Source: Acidobacteriota bacterium | GTDB lineage: Bacteria > Acidobacteriota > Terriglobia > Terriglobales > Acidobacteriaceae | Length of the DNA stretch: 7,456 bases | NCBI GenBank assembly: GCA_021805955.1 | Contig: JAJZDO010000533.1 | Location: 1-7,456, forward strand | Direction: 5' to 3' | In this document: one piece after another, positions 6,759 to 7,456 of the stretch | Position numbering within the stretch: the stretch's first letter is position 1 | Layout of the letters: each line of letters opens with the position of its first letter | Translations under genes and position numbers: made by a program | Notes under the pieces: generated by a model | What the model saw: only the letters and a program-made list of their open reading frames with translations | Told to the model about the DNA's origin: nothing | Databases searched by the model: none

Positions 6759-7355
6759 ATGAAGAAGTTGCTTTTTTTGCTTTGTCTGCTGCCAATGCTG
6801 GCAGCGATTGGATTTGCACAGGAAAGCCGGCAGGATGCCAGCATCAGCATTATCGGCACCTACCAGCCCACCATTACGGGCAATGCGGTTACCCAGACCT
6901 CAGATTGGGGTAAGGGCGTCCTGCTGTCGTACCGCTTCATGTTGACACCGAGCAGCGCGCTTGAAGGGAACTACCAGTATTCCCAGATGAACATGAGATA
7001 TACGGCCCCCTTCTCCAATGCGCAGTTTCACAATTCGCTGCAGGAGGGATCGGTCGCCTACGTGCGCAGTTTCGTCTACAAGAAGTTCAATCCATTTGCC
7101 GAAGCCGGAGCGGCCATGCTGCTGTTCGATCCGATCGACGACACTGGGACCAGCACCAATGCCGGCACGCGAACCAAAGCGACGGGGTTTCTGTTTGGCG
7201 GCGGTATCGCGTATGAGTTGAGTCCCAGTTGGGATTTACGGGTGCAGTACCGGGCGGACGTGCTGATGTCCATCGACTTTGGGATCGCGCAATTCAAGAC
7301 AAACCGCTGGTACGTAATGGAGCAGCCCGCGATCGGCTTTGCCTACCACTTCTAA
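6759..7355 (+). CDS. Small outer-membrane beta-barrel protein (OmpA/OmpX-like barrel)
   Basis: The 198-residue product opens with a signal peptide, MKKLLFLLCLLPMLAAIGFA, cleaved probably after A20. The mature chain of about 178 residues shows alternating polar/hydrophobic strands rich in aromatic and Gly residues, for example LEGNYQYSQMNMRY, GSVAYVRSFVYKKFNPFAEAG, FLFGGGIAYELS and WDLRVQYRADVL. It ends IGFAYHF with a C-terminal phenylalanine, the usual outer-membrane insertion signal. Size and pattern fit an eight-stranded barrel of the outer-membrane beta-barrel (OmpA-like transmembrane) group, with no C-terminal peptidoglycan-binding domain. Such proteins act as structural, adhesion or small-channel proteins; the function here is unknown. 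A GAGGGG stretch lies 11 bases before the ATG, longer than ideal. No in-frame upstream start fits better. It lies 251 bp downstream of the Spy-like gene beyond the terminator, so it is probably its own transcription unit. Confidence 0.87.
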   Translation: MKKLLFLLCLLPMLAAIGFAQESRQDASISIIGTYQPTITGNAVTQTSDWGKGVLLSYRFMLTPSSALEGNYQYSQMNMRYTAPFSNAQFHNSLQEGSVAYVRSFVYKKFNPFAEAGAAMLLFDPIDDTGTSTNAGTRTKATGFLFGGGIAYELSPSWDLRVQYRADVLMSIDFGIAQFKTNRWYVMEQPAIGFAYHF

Positions 7356-7386
7356 AAGAATCGAAAGATGCAGATGAATCGCTATG

Positions 7387-7420
7387 TCCCCGCCGTGGGC
7401 CGAAAACTGGCGCGGGTTTT
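7387..7420 (+). terminator. Possible intrinsic terminator after the beta-barrel gene
   Basis: CCCGC (7389-7393) can pair with GCGGG (7412-7416), immediately followed by TTTT (7417-7420), about 32 bp after the stop codon. The stem is short, the 18-nt loop is long and the T-run has only four bases, so this is a weak call. A bulged alternative pairing (CGCC 7391-7394 with GGCG 7409-7412) is also possible. Confidence 0.35.
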
Positions 7421-7456
7421 ATCGGCGGCACATTACGCAGGCGGCTTTGAAAGCTT

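Noticed and set aside
7368..7456. Start of a further plus-strand gene (ATG at 7368 or 7374, open to the window end)
   Set aside because: Only about 30 codons are visible, without a convincing ribosome site or recognisable motif, and a possible terminator lies inside it; this cannot be distinguished from chance.

Overview
The window reads as chromosomal DNA of a Gram-negative (diderm), moderately GC-rich bacterium. The LeuA/LeuB/LeuC sequences, the Spy/CpxP-like protein with a proline-rich tail and the small outer-membrane beta-barrel together suggest Acidobacteriota (Terriglobia-like). That placement is inference from protein flavour; no rRNA or other marker gene is present.

Positions 1-3393 (minus strand) hold a leucine-biosynthesis operon transcribed leuA > leuB > leuC, with leuC running off the left edge. 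It covers the pathway from 2-ketoisovalerate + acetyl-CoA (LeuA), through the isomerase large subunit (LeuC), to oxidative decarboxylation of 3-isopropylmalate (LeuB). leuD is not in view. LeuA ends shortly after its catalytic and linker regions and has no C-terminal leucine-sensing domain. Across a 138-bp AT-rich gap lies a divergent LysR-type regulator (3532-4455, plus). The gap holds two dyads that could be its operators, so the regulator is a natural candidate for controlling leuABC.

Positions 4456-4730 are a gene-poor convergent gap with a perfect 2 x 15-bp tandem repeat. Next, on the minus strand, comes an intact HAD-superfamily sugar-phosphate-type phosphatase (4731-5402, TTG start). 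Upstream of it is a decayed gene (5399-5950) whose fragments, spread over frames, resemble a phytanoyl-CoA dioxygenase (PhyH)-like oxygenase. Its stop codon overlaps the phosphatase start by 4 nt, so the two were probably once a translationally coupled pair.

The right part, on the plus strand, encodes two envelope proteins: a periplasmic Spy/CpxP-like LTxxQ protein (5968-6507), closed by a strong intrinsic terminator, and a small outer-membrane beta-barrel protein (6759-7355).

I found no CRISPR array, transposase, tRNA, rRNA or toxin-antitoxin pair, and nothing that supports a new defence or mobile system. The points worth a second look are the regulatory-domain-less LeuA with its divergent regulator, and the frameshifted oxygenase remnant coupled to a living phosphatase gene.
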